In this document: one piece after another, positions 22,399 through 33,945 of the stretch
Layout: each line of letters starts with the position of its first letter
Position numbering within the stretch: position 1 is the stretch's first letter
From: Rosa chinensis
Taxonomy: Eukaryota > Streptophyta > Magnoliopsida > Rosales > Rosaceae
Assembly (NCBI RefSeq): GCF_002994745.2
Contig: NC_037088.1
Span: 1,617,001-1,681,000, forward strand
Direction: 5' to 3'
DNA length: 64,000 nt
The notes under the pieces: model-generated
The model's database searches: none
Seen by the model: the letters and a program-made list of their open reading frames with translations, nothing else
Told to the model about the DNA's origin: nothing
Program-made: the position numbers and the translations under genes

Positions 22399-23509
22399 GC
22401 CGGAGTCTGATTTAGTTAAGATTGTGGTCAATGACATTTTGGCGAAATTGAATCTCAAATCGGAAATGGCAAGTGGTTTAGAGGACCTGGTTGGAATCGA
22501 AAAACACGTCCGACAAGTTGAATCATTATTATGCCTTGACTCACAGGATGTCCGGACCGTAGGTATTTGGGGTATGGGTGGTATCGGTAAGACCACTATT
22601 GCTGATGTTGTATTTCACCTTCACTCTTCTCAATTCGAAGCTTGCTGCTTTATTGCAAATGTTAGGGAAGCATCAGAGACGAGACATGGACTAAATGATT
22701 TGTGAAATCAACTGCTTCGTACAGTACTTAAGGAAGACAATCTATATGTGGCCGCTCCATCTATTGGATCAATGTTTGCAAGACAGAGGCTTTGCTGTAC
22801 AAAGGCCCTCGTTGTTCTTGATGATGTGAGTGATTTAGGCCAAGTAGAATTTTTGGTTGGAGGTGATCGTATCCTGTTTGGCCCTGGAAGTAGAATCATT
22901 GTGACAGCTAGAGATAAGCGCATGCTTGGTGTTGACGATGATAAGATATATAAGGTTAACTTACTAGATTGTGATGAAGCTCTTGAGCTCTTTCATTTGA
23001 GAGCTTTAACAAATCTCTCCCCTCCAACAGATTATACAACTTTGTCAAGAGAGGTGGTAGATTATGCTGGAGGTAATCCATTGGCTCTTACAATCTTGGG
23101 CTCCGTAATATTCTGTCAATGCAAGAGCAAAAAAGACTGGGAAGATGAATTAGATAGATTGAAAAAATTTCCAAACAAAAGAATCCAGAATGTATTGAGG
23201 TTCAGTTATGATGGATTAGAAGAAAATGAGAGGGAGATATTTCTCGATATCGCCTGTTATCACAAAGGGAAGTATATTAATGAGGCAAAAAGAATTTTAG
23301 ATGCCTGTGGTTTTTGTGCCAATGCAGGAGTAAAAATTCTCGTTGATATGTCTCTCATATCCGTGGGTAAATGTTCAACACTTGAGATGCATGATTTGAT
23401 ACAAGAAATGGGTCGGGAAATGGTTCGTGATCAATGTGTTAAAAATCCTGGAAAACGCGGTAGATTGTGGCTTCCAAATGATGTTCGTCATGTACTGACA
23501 AATAATACG
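22399..23509 (+). pseudogene. NB-ARC exon with one nonsense codon
   Basis: Motifs in order: P-loop GMGGIGKTT (about 22572), kinase-2 LVVLDDVSD (22808), RNBS-B GSRIIVTARDK (22887), GLPL as GGNPLAL (23072), RNBS-D-like REIFLDIACYHKGK (23231) and MHD as MHDL (23387). The kinase-2 Trp that follows DDV in many NLRs is absent, which is normal for TNLs. TGA at 22703-22705 interrupts the frame after GLNDL, where relatives have a coding triplet; CGA to TGA or CAA to TGA would explain it. Otherwise all nucleotide-binding residues are intact, which argues that the gene was functional until recently. Confidence 0.9.
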
Positions 23510-23643
23510 GTAAGAGCCTAATACACTCTATTGAAAAAGAAAAGACCAAGCAAAATCTCATTTTCTATAAAAGTTAAGTAAATTTAGTGAAATCATTTTT
23601 GCTCTCTACTGTATGCTCATATATATTTTGCCATTGATTTCAG

Positions 23644-23958
23644 GGTACTGAAGACATTGAGTGCATGGCCATGAATATGTATCCCATTAAATCTCATATA
23701 TACGTGAATGTTGCATCCTTCGAAAAGATGCATAAGCTAAGATTACTAGATCTATACTCGTACTCGTACTCGTACACCAGGGGTGTCAGCAAATTGCACC
23801 TTCCTCCAGGTTTCGAGTTTCTCCCTGATGCCCTTAAATATTTGAGGTGGCATTTCTATCCTTTGACATCTCTGCCATCGAGGTTTTCTTCAGAAAATCT
23901 TGTCGAGCTTCATATGCCCAGCAGCCGACTTGAGCAACTTTGGAATAAAGGCGTGCAG
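23644..23958 (+). pseudogene. TNL exon 3 (NB-ARC to LRR linker)
   Basis: It opens GTEDIECMAMNMYPI (family GTExIEGIxLD), then FEKMHKLRLLDLY, a run of a TACTCG triplet-pair repeat (YSYSYSY, 23755-23775), and LPDALKYLRWHFYPLTSLPS with NLVELHMPSSRLEQLW. This is the standard junction between the NB-ARC and the LRR region in TNLs. It ends at GCGTGCAG/GTTTGC. The frame is open. Confidence 0.85.
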
Positions 23959-24040
23959 GTTTGCTTAATTTAGTTCTTGTGTATGAATAATGGTGTGGAA
24001 AATATAACTCTTGCCATTAATTGCCTTTGATTTGTTACAG

Positions 24041-25534
24041 ATCAATCTTGAGAGCTTAAAACGTATCAATCTTGGTGACTCCGAGCACCTGGCTGATGTT
24101 TCAGCTCTGATTGAGAGTCCAAATCTCGAGAGAATTCACCTTGGGGGTTGTAAAAGTTTGGTTCAACTTCCTTCATCGTTTCAGAATCTTGCCAAGCTTA
24201 CTTATCTTTGTTTGTGTCTTTGCTCCAATCTCAAAATTCTCCCAGAGATGCCAAGCAATCTGGAAGTCTTAATGTTGAATCAGACTGTAATAGAAGAATT
24301 GCCTTCATCAATTTGGTCTCTCGAGAATCTTTATAGTTTGGATCTTTTTATATGTAAAGAGCTTAAGAATCTTCCAAGCAGCACTTGTAGGTTGAATTCG
24401 CTCCCAAATCTTAATCTAGCTGGCTGCCGCTCTCTTGAGTCTTTGCCTGTCGAGCTACCTTCTGGGCTGGAGTACCTGGACTTGCGCGCTTGCGAGAGTC
24501 TTGGGTCTTTGCCTGTCAAGCTACCTTCTGGGCTGGAGTACCTGGACTTGTGCGCTTGCGAGAGTCTTGGGTCTTTGCCTGTCGAGCTACCTTCTGGGCT
24601 GAAGACACTGCATTTGAGAAATTGCAAGAGTCTTGGGTCTTTGCCTGTCGAGCTACCTTCTGGGCTGAAGACACTGTAGTTGAGAAATTGCAAGAGTCTT
24701 GGGTCTTTGCCTGTCGAGCTACCTTCTGGGCTGAAGACACTGTAGTTGAGAAATTGCAAGAGTCTTGGGTCTTTCCCTGTCGAGCTACCTTCTGGGCTGA
24801 AGGAGTACTTGGACTTGAGCGGTTCTGAGAGTCTTGGGTCTTTGCCTATCGAGCTACCTTCTGGGTTGGAGTACCTGGACTTGAGCGATTGCAAGAGTCT
24901 TGGGTCTTTGCCTGTCGAGCTACCTTCTGGGCTGGAGTACCTGGACTTGAGCGATTGCTAGAGTTTTAGGTATTTGCCTGTTGAGCTACCTTCTGGGCTG
25001 GAGTACCTGGACTTGAGCGATTGCAAGAGTCTTGGGTATTTGCCTGTCGAGCTACCTTCTGGGCTGAAGACACTGCAGTTGAGAAATTGCAAGAGTCTTG
25101 GGTCTTTGCCTATCGAGCTACCTTCTGGGCTGGAGTACCTGGACTTGAGCGATTGCAAGAGTCTTGGGTCTTTGCCTGTCGAGCTACCTTCTGGGCTGGA
25201 GCACCTGGACTTGAGCGATTGCAAGAGTCTTGGGTCTTTGCCTGTCGAGCTACCTTCTGGGCTGAAGACACTGCATTTGAGAAATTGCAAGAGTCTTGGG
25301 TCTTTACCGAAGCTGCCATGGCTTCTAGAAGTGTTTGATGCACATGGCTGCACGTCACTAGAGACAGTCTCAAGTCCGATGAGGACTGCACCCATACAAG
25401 GTAGGGATCAATATATCAACGGATTCAATCTCGAGCACCTATTATTTACGAATTGCGTGAAATTGGATCAGAGTGCACGGAGCAACATAATGGCTGATGC
25501 ACAGCTTAGAGTTATGCGAATTGCAACTGCATGA
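24041..25534 (+). pseudogene. LRR exon with recently amplified 22-residue repeats
   Basis: It begins with ordinary LRRs (LESLKRINLGDSEHL, NLERIHLGGCKSLVQLP). From about 24430 to 25310 the sequence becomes a near-perfect 66 bp tandem array of about 13 units, each a 22-residue leucine repeat with core SLGSLPVELPSGL and alternating LEYLDLSDC or LKTLHLRNC endings. TAG at 24677 and 24743 arises in the variant CTGTAG where sister units have CTGCAT or CTGCAG. TAG at 24959 is TTGCTAG versus TTGCAAG. The exon then returns to single-copy TNL sequence (ARSNIMADAQLRVMRIATA) and meets TGA at 25532. The repeat ladder points to unequal exchange or replication slippage. Confidence 0.9.
24430..25310 (+). repeat. 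66 bp LRR-encoding tandem array, about 13 units
   Basis: GAGTCTTGGG recurs at 24496, 24562, 24628 and 24694 with exact 66 bp spacing and continues, with one three-base irregularity near 24800, to about 25300. Because the units are so alike, all six frames stay open for long stretches. Apparent proteins in the other frames here are artefacts. Confidence 0.9.
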
Positions 25535-27411
25535 CGTCTCCTCAAAGAACGCCGTACGATTAATATTGTTTGTCCGGGAAATGAAATTCCAAAGTGGATG
25601 AGGTATCAAAGTGAGGGATGTTCGATAAATATCAAGCTTCCTCCTCATTCGTTTCGTCAAGGCTTCCTCGGTTACGCTTTATGCATTGTGGTTGCATTCA
25701 ACAATTATACGACACCCTATAGTTCCTACTTTAGTTGTGAAACCCATCACAAAACTAACAATAGTCACGAAGTTTGTCGGGAAGCCCTCAGTATAACCCT
25801 ACCAGCTACTCTCATCAATTCAGATCATGTGTTCGTGGGGTATTTCCGCCCTAAATTTGTTCCTGAGGATTGGGTAAAAGCATCTTTTGACTTCAAGTTG
25901 TACCAAACTATTTTTCACCCAAAAGAAAGAAATCTCTTTGACCCCTCCACTGTGAGGGTGAAAAGGTGTGGAGTCTCCTTGTTGTATGCCCAAGAGATTG
26001 AAAAATTACTTGGGAGCTATGATGCATGGAAACGCCAAAATGCTCTCGTTTCCCGTATCGAAATGGGAAACGGGTCGGAAACGCTCGGAAACGCTAGGAA
26101 ACGTGTATCTGGATTTGGAAACGTTTTGGAAACGTACGTATCCAATACGGAAACGCAGAATGTAAATAAATAGGAAATGTGGGGGTAATACTGACTTTTT
26201 ACTAGGCCAAAATTGAAAAAATAAATAAATAAATAAACAAACAAAAGACCAGATGGAGGCGCGACGAGATCGAGGGAGAGAGACCAGAGGCGCGACCAGA
26301 TCGAGAGAGAGAGACCAGAGGCGCGACAACGAGGTGACCCAGTTCCGGTCGTTCTCCAGTCCGGAAACAAGACCCTCGATCGGTTCTCTTCTGCTCGAGA
26401 CCCTCGATCGTTTCTCTGCTCCGACGCAACCCAGTTCCTCTTCTCCAGTCCGGTCCCGATTCGGAATCGTTCCTCTTCTCCAGATCGGAATGTTTTCTGC
26501 TCAAGACTTCTCCTCTTCTAGCCGCTTCGGGTACGTTTGTTCTGCTCTTCTTCTCATATTTGTTCTTCAATTTGGAGCTTGGAGATTGTTCTGATATGGT
26601 TATTTGATGTGTGTATAGCAGCAACTATGGGCTAGCTAGTTCTTAAGTTCTTATCCTCTTTGCTTTTCTGAGTTTTCTCGATCGATCTGTTTAAAAGCAA
26701 TATTGCTTTATTGTTTTGGCTGAGCTTATTGGGTTTTCATTGAGGATGCTAATTGGGTCTACAAGTCTAAATATTGGGTTGTTTGCATATTGGTGTAACG
26801 TTGTGGAAATTTGGAGCTTGGAGATTGTTCTGATATTGTTATTTGATATTGTTAACTTATTTAAATGTTGGGTTGTTTGCATATTGGTGTAACGTTGAAT
26901 TGTGTATTTTTCAAGAACCATGAGCAGCGGAGGAACACCTCCTATTAGTTCTAGTGCCGGGTCTGTTAACGCCGGTGCCTAGTAGTGGATCTGCTGATCC
27001 TGAAAATAAGACAATTGATGACAATGGATTGATAATGTTTGATTGTCACAGACTAGTACTTTGTTTATGTTTCATATTTTTTTTTCTAATTATATATATA
27101 TATATATATTTAATTAGCGTTTCCTTCACGTTTCCGTTTCCTATTACATTTAAGATTTGTCGTTTCCACGTTTCCGATCGTATCGTATCCGGAAACTCGT
27201 ACCCGTTTCGGTGCTTCTTAGCTTGGGAGGCATTGATGAAGATGAAGTTATGGAACCAAAACAAGCAGTAGAAGAAGAAGATATCATCATCGAAACTAAG
27301 AGGCGACGGGACGAGTCTGAACTCAGTGGAAGTGGAACTGCAAGCTTCAAAGAAGAATATAACGACCAACTACCTCCCCAGAGTAGTAAAAGGAAAATCA
27401 ACATCATGTGA
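25535..27411 (+). pseudogene. TNL post-LRR (C-JID) region, split by a hAT element
   Basis: After the TGA at 25532 the same frame continues RLLKERRT, then IVCPGNEIPKWMRYQSEG and SINIKLPPHSF, the post-LRR jelly-roll domain of TNLs that helps recognise effectors. It continues to KRCGVSLLYAQEIEKLLG at 26016, where a transposon enters. After the element (27230 on), the protein end follows: IDEDEVMEPKQAVEEED, TKRRRDESELSGSG and a stop at 27409-27411. Removing the element and one 8 bp duplicate restores continuity, showing a single late insertion into the last exon. Confidence 0.85.
26017..27221. mobile_element. 1.2 kb non-autonomous hAT element
   Basis: The 8 bp target duplication is CTTGGGAG at 26009-26016 and 27222-27229, diagnostic in length for hAT. 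The imperfect terminal inverted repeats are CTATGATGCATGGAAACG and CTAAGAAGCACCGAAACG. Both subterminal zones are full of GGAAACG / CGTTTCC motifs. The interior has a leader-like region (26250-26540) and at 26921 a short frame MSSGGTPPISSSAGSVNAG that resembles the N-terminus of a hAT transposase, then stops. The dimerisation and catalytic regions are missing. The pieces TGGAGCTTGGAGATTG and GTTTGCATATTGGTGTAACG each occur twice (240 and 95 bp apart). It is an internally deleted derivative. Confidence 0.85.
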
Positions 27412-28454
27412 AATATTCACGTTCATATGCCATTTTATGTGGTATGTACTCTCGCGCTCACATTCATAGCTTTGTTTTACATTTTATGGCTCTGTTTAGC
27501 TTATCCTCAGAACAACTTGGCTTTTGTTGTGGCTAAAGCATGTGGAAATTCAATTTTATACCCCAACTTGATTTGTTCCTTTTTCTAGCTCTTTTGTGAA
27601 TTAAGCTTTGTAATGTGATAAATTCTTAGTTAACGATGAGGAAGAAATGCATATAGCAAGAGTACTAGAAGAATCTGCAATGCATTTTTCAGTTATGATG
27701 GTTCATGCTGTAGATTTACTACGGGGTCATAAAGAACGTGTATGGTTTGATTGCATAATTTTAAGAATGACAAATACTTTTACTGCAGTCACAAGCGACA
27801 AGCTTGAGATCGTTGGAAGGAATCAAAGCCGACTCACCAGAAAGGTGTTTGACGTACCTGAGATAACGGAGTTAAGGAGATATAAGAGTGAGGAGGCCAG
27901 CTGTAAAGTCTGACTCTGGCTCTGCTGTGACTTTGACAAGGTAAAAACGTTCACCTATGCCTATCACTATAATTACAATATCTGCACAGATCACACACGC
28001 ACAAACTCCTAACTAGGGAAAGATATGCTCTTAAAACTACCTGTGTTTGATCTTTTTCCTTCGATCCTTGGCCTTTCATGTTTTCTGCTGGTTGATAAAT
28101 TGACATTCATACATAATTTTCTCAGATATGCACATTTTGTGCTAATAAAAACCTGCTGGCGAATGAGACAGTCAACACTGGTCTATCCAATTACCCTCAC
28201 ACCAGTACTCAACTAAATTAGAAATCGAGGGATGTATCCATGTAAAGCCTGCATGGTTTCTAGTTAAGTTGCCAATACTGCTACGTAGTTAGAATGGTGA
28301 TGTGATAGAGATTTTTAGCTGCAGACAGAGTTTGACCAAAATAATGCTACAAATATCTATCTTCTAATAAAAGTCTGACAAAGACAAGTCAAAATCTGAA
28401 TTATGCAAGCTAATTATAAGAAAATGACAGGGTGCCAACTTAATCCCATTCCAG
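27412..28454. other. stretch between TNL and receptor kinase, no clear gene
   Basis: It is AT-rich. A frame of 88 codons at 27647-27913 (containing GRNQSRLTRKVFDVPEI) has no family resemblance I can name and no splice context. It might be the TNL 3' region or an old fragment. Confidence 0.4.
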
Positions 28455-31400
28455 AAGTACACTGGGATCAAATTGCCAAGCACCAAACAATCTTGGTTTA
28501 ACACAAGTCTGAACCTCAAGGAATGTGAGATGTTGTGTATGAAGAACTGCTCCTGTACAGCTTATGCAAATTCTAATATCAGGGAAGGAAGAAGTGGGTG
28601 CTTGCTGTGGTTAGGTGATCTGATTGACTTAAGAAATTTAGCTGAGAAAGAGAATGGACAAGATATCCATATAAGATTAGCTGCATCAGAGCAAGGTATG
28701 TAATCATCTTGATTCCTCAAGACTTGGTACTTTATACCAACTTAGAATAGGAAAGCAGAGCACTATACTTCCAATAAGAATATGGTTAAAAGTATTCACT
28801 TGATCGATGGTGATTTATGCATTTAATGATCATATATGCACAAAATGATGTCAAAACAGAACAAATGTTTTAACAAATTAGCTGAAGCTCTGTCATTTAA
28901 CTGACTGTGATATAACTAAGAAAATCTTCTTTTAAATTCTTTGGACGATAGACATTACAGAATTCTTTTTTGGTTAGTCTTTAACTCAAATTAATTTCTT
29001 CTTTCAAATTTCATTCATAGATAATGAAGAGACTAGTACCAGAATCAATGCTAAACCTGCTAAATCCAATGTGAAGAAAGTGAGAATCGTAGCTAGCACT
29101 CTTGTTTTATCTACTGGGCGTAGCTCTGCTCTTTTATGTTTGGAAGAAAGATGGTAAGTTGTTTGTACTCTTCTGATCCCTCGGTTTTCCAGTGAAGTAG
29201 TTGAGTTTTGTAGTGAGTTATTGATTATAAATTTGATTTTATAATGACAAAAGGAGCTGTACCATTTTTCTAATGTAGAAGTTTATTGAAAAAACCTTTA
29301 CTTCATTTTAGCAGGAAAACTGAGCCGCGGCCACAAAGAAAATCTGGAATTACCATTGTTTGACTTGGCTACTGTTGTTAATGTAATAAACTAGGAGAAG
29401 GTGGCTTCGGATCTGTTTTTAAGGTAAAAGCTAACAATCATATCCACTTGATACATGTAGTTTTGGTTTTAACCTGGACTGATGGATAATTGTACTACAT
29501 AGTGCAAGTAAATTGTGAAGACTACACGAGCATAAATTTTAGTCACAATATACATGAACTGATGACTTTCAGGGTATGATGGAAGATGGACAAGAAATAA
29601 CAGTGAAAAGGCTCGCAAGAGACTCTATGCAAGGAATTAATGAGTTCAAAAATGAGGTTGTATGATAGATTCATAATTCCATATATTTTTATACCCTTAA
29701 ATGTAGGATTCTAGGCTTAGTTCTTATCATTTTTGAGTCATTTACTTTGTGTTTGTGTTTTGTAGGTTAAATTGGAGAAAAGAAAGATTTGGAGCTTAAA
29801 ATCAAACGCAGGATTAAAAGGATGCTGGCTATCCTGAGTGTCCAGAATTGTCTCTGCTTTGCGTCAACTTCACAGATTAAACTGTACCTTCTCACAAGGA
29901 ACTAGCAGGCGAGCCTTATACCATTGGAAAGATACGGATGTTAGCTTTCTGAGGAATTTTAAGGAAGTGGATTCACATTCTTGTGGAGGAAGTTATGATG
30001 ATTTAAGTGAACCTAGTTCGGGAAGGCAGATTCTGACGGATTTTGCATATCTTTTGGGAATCTAACTAGTGAGGCCCAAGTCCGTTGTTCTTAGCAGTTG
30101 AATGAAACAAGGCTGAACGTGTTTGACATATTTGGAGTAATTTCTTGCATTGACTTTAATAACACTGCGTTCCTTTGGAGAGAAGAAAGCTATTCCAAGT
30201 TGGACTAGAAGACCGAAGAAGCCCAAGTCAAGTTGGATTGGAAAGAGACATATTCGGCAGAAAACCTAGCATGTTGAGACACAGAAAACACAGCATATTC
30301 GGCAGAGAACAAGGAGAAGAAAAAGCTCTCACCATCGTTGGACCCGAGTTCCTCAATTCTTCTATTGTTTGTTTCATGTTTTCTTTGATTCTAGTCATGT
30401 TTTTCATGGTTATGGACTGTTAAATTTCTAGGCTAGGGCTGAGATGAAGCCCCTAGTATGACTATTCTACTTATTTAGTTGGTTTGCTATTGAATTTCTG
30501 GATTTCTATGTTAAACTCTTAATCACCGTTTCAATAGAACTTTTATTCAAAATCTTTGCTCGGGATCAATAAGACCTAGGTTTTGTTTATGAGTTATTTG
30601 GTTGGAAAATATGATGCTTGATCAATGAGTAGATGTTTTCTAGGGTGCCAAAAGATAATTTAATCTTGTGATTAAAGAGTTGTGAATTAAGAATACAAGT
30701 GCTTGATCATAGTCGATATTCTTGTTTGCATGATTTCCTAGTTCTTTTGTGCTTAATGGAGTTGAACATGTTTGCTTGAACCTGGTCATTAAGTGAAGTA
30801 AATTATAGTTTGGCTACTTGAGTTCTATACATGATCAATAGGTTGGAATTCATAGGTTAGAAGAACTTTGGCATATGTCTGGGATCAATAAAGCTTATGT
30901 ACGGAAATCTTTAGCACGATATCTAGGGAATTCAATGGTTATCAACTAGAGAAGCGGATAGAAGTATTAGGTGGTGGATTCAATGCTTTAGCATCTTCAT
31001 AATCTGCTTTCTTTAGAGTTTACATCTCATTGCTCATTCTTGTTTTTAATTTCAGTTTCCCTTTCTTTAATTAAACCTCAATCACATCATAAAAATAAGT
31101 TTGTTTCACTTAAGTAAAGCACACCTGTCATTGCAAAATTGTTTCAATCAGTCCTTGAGGGAATGACCTCGTGCTTGCACATCTATCCTACAATTGAATC
31201 GTGCACTTGCGAGTACTAAATTAAAATTGACAACATTGTACATATTGCCAAACTTCAGCACAGGAATCTAGCGAAGCTTCTAAGGTGCTGGTTTTTCAAT
31301 AACATAAATGATGCTGATCTACAAATGCATTCCCAACAAAAGGTTGGACTTCTTTATTTTTGGTTTGATCACTGACAACTTTATATTTGGTTTTATTGGT

Positions 31401-32030
31401 CCATAGTAAGTACAAACCCCAAAGAATAACTAGTCTTAATCTACTTTCTTTTGTTACAAAACTAATCCTTGATTCATTGGTTTACAGTGGTTACGTGTCC
31501 CCAGAATACATAATTGATAGGTTCTACTCAATAAAATCCAATGTCTACAGCTATGGAGTTTTGGTGTTAGAGATAGAGAGTGGGAAGAGTAACCGAGGAT
31601 TCTCACATCCAGGCCAAAATCGCAACCTTTTTGGACATGTGAGCTACAACTGTCAACTTGAAAGAAATGTATTGCTGCTTGATTCTTCTTCTTCTTCTTC
31701 TTTTATAGATTCAGTATAAGTGAATGTTTTCTTCTTTCAAGCATGGAAGCTGTTCATAGAAGGTAGGTCCATCGAACTTCTTGATCCATCAGTAGAGGAC
31801 TCTAGCACTCTACATGAAGTTGTGAGACCGATTCATGTAGGTCTTTTATGTGTGCAACAAAAACCACAAGATAGGCCGAGTATGCCAGCTGCTGTTCTAA
31901 TATTGAGTGGTGAAGGTGCATTGCCTCAACCTCAGAAGCTTGGAATCTGACAGAACTTGAAGATTCTACAGATGACGCTACAGAATGTTCAGCTAATGAA
32001 CTCACTGTTACACTAGTGAGGGCTCAATGA
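28455..32030 (+). pseudogene. G-type lectin S-receptor-like kinase, partial and broken
   Basis: Exon order follows plant SRK-like kinases. The PAN/apple exon is 28455-28695 ([51 protein letters not shown]). A transmembrane exon at 29021-29153 is frameshifted. A juxtamembrane exon (29315-29423: LPLFDLATVVN, then EGGFGSVFK) has a deletion of about nine residues before the Gly loop. 29573-29659 reads GMMEDGQEITVKRLARDS with the ATP-binding Lys. After a foreign insert come HIAKLQHRNLAKLL (about 31240), [24 protein letters not shown] (31490-31560) and a last exon AWKLFIEGRSIELLDPSVED to IHVGLLCVQQKPQDRPSMP (31740-31880). The lectin and S-domain exons and the HRD and DFG catalytic segments are absent. 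It cannot be an active kinase. Confidence 0.85.
29768..31228. mobile_element. 1.46 kb retroelement-like insertion in a kinase exon
   Basis: The kinase exon should read from the acceptor at 29764-29765 straight into the VxHIAKLQHRN segment, but that segment only appears at about 31229. The intervening DNA is non-coding. It ends CGTGCACTTGCGAGTACT-AAATTAAAATTGACAAC, a type of sequence familiar from the LTR/leader region of plant gypsy elements (the CGTGCACTTGCGG motif). No TG/CA pair or target duplication could be fixed, so this is called from the interruption and the motif only. Confidence 0.5.
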
Positions 32031-32395
32031 ATGTTGAGTATTCTCTGCCCTTCATCCCCTTGCTTTCCTCTGATATGAATTGGGGCTCATTTGAAAGATG
32101 AGTTACAAGCACAAACTTTTGTTAACACTTTAGGCCTAGTTAATTATCAACTTCACATTGGCACCGATTTGAGTCTGAATTAACCACTGGGTTGAACCAG
32201 CCAACTCTTAGTAAATGACTCTGTAAAACTGTATATGGATGCCTAACCAGCCATTTCAATTGAAACTTCGACTGCTACTCTTGTATCCCAAAAGCTACAC
32301 TTACTACAATACATTTTCTACAACTTATTTATGTGGATAGTTGAACGTTGAACCTCATTTAATAGGTAATTCGAAAGCGAAGTAACATAAAACAT

Positions 32396-32831
32396 AGGGT
32401 GGGACTACTGCCACCCTACTAAATACGATGTTCACCCTACTTGTAATTTTTAGACTATAAAGTTCCATTTTTATCCTTGAATTCAATCAAAAATAAAACA
32501 AAATGAAGTGAAAAAGATACAAAATGTAAATAGTCAAATACTAACTGAAAAGCTATTACCCTTCCCAATAGAAAAGCTCTGCGTTTTTGTATCCCTTGAA
32601 ATTTTGTGTTTGTTTCTGCAACAGAAAAGCTAATACCCTCCCTTTGTTCCATGATCCCATCTAACAAGACAACTATGTTGTTGAGACTTGAGAGACATTC
32701 ATACATTCAATGACACAGTTAAACCAAGAGAAGAAAAATATGTTCATATTAATCTCGCAACGATACTAAAACAACCTCTCCATTGATACACACAAAATTA
32801 GGAAACTGAATGCCTCAATTGAATGTTTCTC

Positions 32832-32862
<31 letters not shown>

Positions 32863-33061
32863 GCGCTGTTGGTTGCGGCAAACATCACAGGTTTGGGTTG
32901 CTGGATGACAGCCTAAGGGTGAGTTGCTCGAATAGGACTGCTGGCTTATTTGTTTTTGTTATCTTGAATTATTATTTATTTTTTCAAAATTCAAATACTC
33001 AAGGGTAAAATTGGATTATTATCATAAAAATACATATGTAGGGTGGATATAGCCACACCCT
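32396..33061. mobile_element. 666 bp MITE with inverted ends AGGGTG
   Basis: AAACAT repeats at 32390-32395 and 33062-33067. The ends AGGGTGGGACTACTGCCACCC and, inverted, AGGGTGTGGCTATATCCACCC are similar, with weaker inverted similarity for about 80 bp. A (GA)n microsatellite sits at 32833-32855. Short frames inside are not convincing. The superfamily is uncertain (Mutator-like or PIF-like MITE). Confidence 0.6.
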
Positions 33062-33067
33062 AAACAT

Positions 33068-33736
33068 ATAGTGAAAATTTTTGATAATGTAGTGGTGGTA
33101 TTCAATTACTTTTATCCTACTCCACTACTTTAGTCTTTCAATTCGGTATTGTAATCCTTCAACTTTTACTAATGTGTTTTCCATCTTACTCCATTAGACT
33201 TTTGTTACATGTAAAATGGTAAGTCCAAGTCACCTCCTTGTTTTATGTCATCAAAGCTTCCTAGTTAAGCAATTCTCATATTGACATATTCTTCCAAGCT
33301 TGCAAACGGGGAATGCTCAACCTTCCGACGCTTCTGTCTACTTTCTCTTTGAACACTCTCAATATGGTCGCCCTCATTCTTGTCATCTTTAATGTCAATA
33401 AAATCATTATACTTTCTTTTAGATGTCTTTAGCTTGATAACATCTCATAATTTTTGTCCCGGTGCTTTTAAACTTGGAAAAATAGTTTTCAATGGTGGTC
33501 ATAAACTCACAAATATTGTCATATTGAGATGAGATGTGATTGGAGAATCAAAAGGTCTCTAGTGGGACGGTCGAAACATTAGGTTCGGTTGATCGTCTAT
33601 CCAAGTCTCTTTATGTGTTAAATAAAACGAATCGAAGTTTCTTTCGAGTTTTTGCATCGAAGAGAGTGATGATTTTGGTATAATTATTATTATTACTCTT
33701 AGTTGTGATTGGTAGGGGAAAAAATAATATAATAAA
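33068..33736. other. intergenic, no gene seen
   Basis: AT-rich sequence between the MITE and the copia element. The right-hand part (33640-33736) is the copia insertion target. Confidence 0.4.
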
Positions 33737-33741
33737 ATAAC

Positions 33742-33945
33742 TGTTTTAGGGAATCAGAAATTGAGAGATAATCGCTGTGTATTCTCATTGATAATAGGGG
33801 CCTCTTTATATAGAGGATTACAATGCATAGAGATAGAATCATACAAGGAAAGAGAATCTCTAGATTCTTCTAATTGAACCCTATTACCACTAGGTCAAGT
33901 AACCTAGAGTTTGGATTAAACACAAAATAGAGATATCCTTAAACA
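33742..33945 (-). repeat. copia 3' LTR (204 bp)
   Basis: TG...CA ends on the plus strand (TGTTTTAGGG to CCTTAAACA). A TATATAAAG box reads on the minus strand (complement at 33805-33812). The polypurine tract is immediately to the right. Confidence 0.9.

Larger units (their letters stand above)
18995..27411 (+). pseudogene. TIR-NB-LRR resistance gene, multiply disrupted
   Basis: The four-exon plan is typical for the family: TIR exon 18995-19502, NB-ARC exon 22399-23509, linker/first LRR exon 23644-23958, and LRR plus C-terminal exon 24041-27411. All splice junctions have GT/AG and join in frame where tested (for example AG + GCCGG giving RPESD, and ACG + GGT giving NTGTED). TNL proteins are intracellular immune receptors that sense pathogen effectors and signal through TIR NADase activity. 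This copy has a one-base frameshift in the TIR exon, TGA at 22703, TAG at 24677, 24743 and 24959, TGA at 25532, a 2.8 kb insert in intron 1 and a hAT insert in the last exon. It is a dead gene whose exons are otherwise well preserved, so the decay is fairly recent. Confidence 0.9.

Noticed and set aside
24331..25395. Long open frames on the other strand and in other frames over the LRR array (for example minus 24331-24894 and 24958-25395)
   Set aside because: They are by-products of a 66 bp repeat whose length is divisible by three; only the plus frame with leucine repeats matches a family.
26253..26594. Arg/Glu-rich 113-codon frame inside the hAT element
   Set aside because: It arises from GAGAGA and CGCGAC-type simple sequence in the leader of the element.
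27647..27913. Possible 88-residue protein
   Set aside because: No family resemblance, no splice or leader context; kept only as a note in the gap entry.
32823..33008. Small frame starting in a (GA)n tract
   Set aside because: Microsatellite reading (RERERE); no homologue recognisable.
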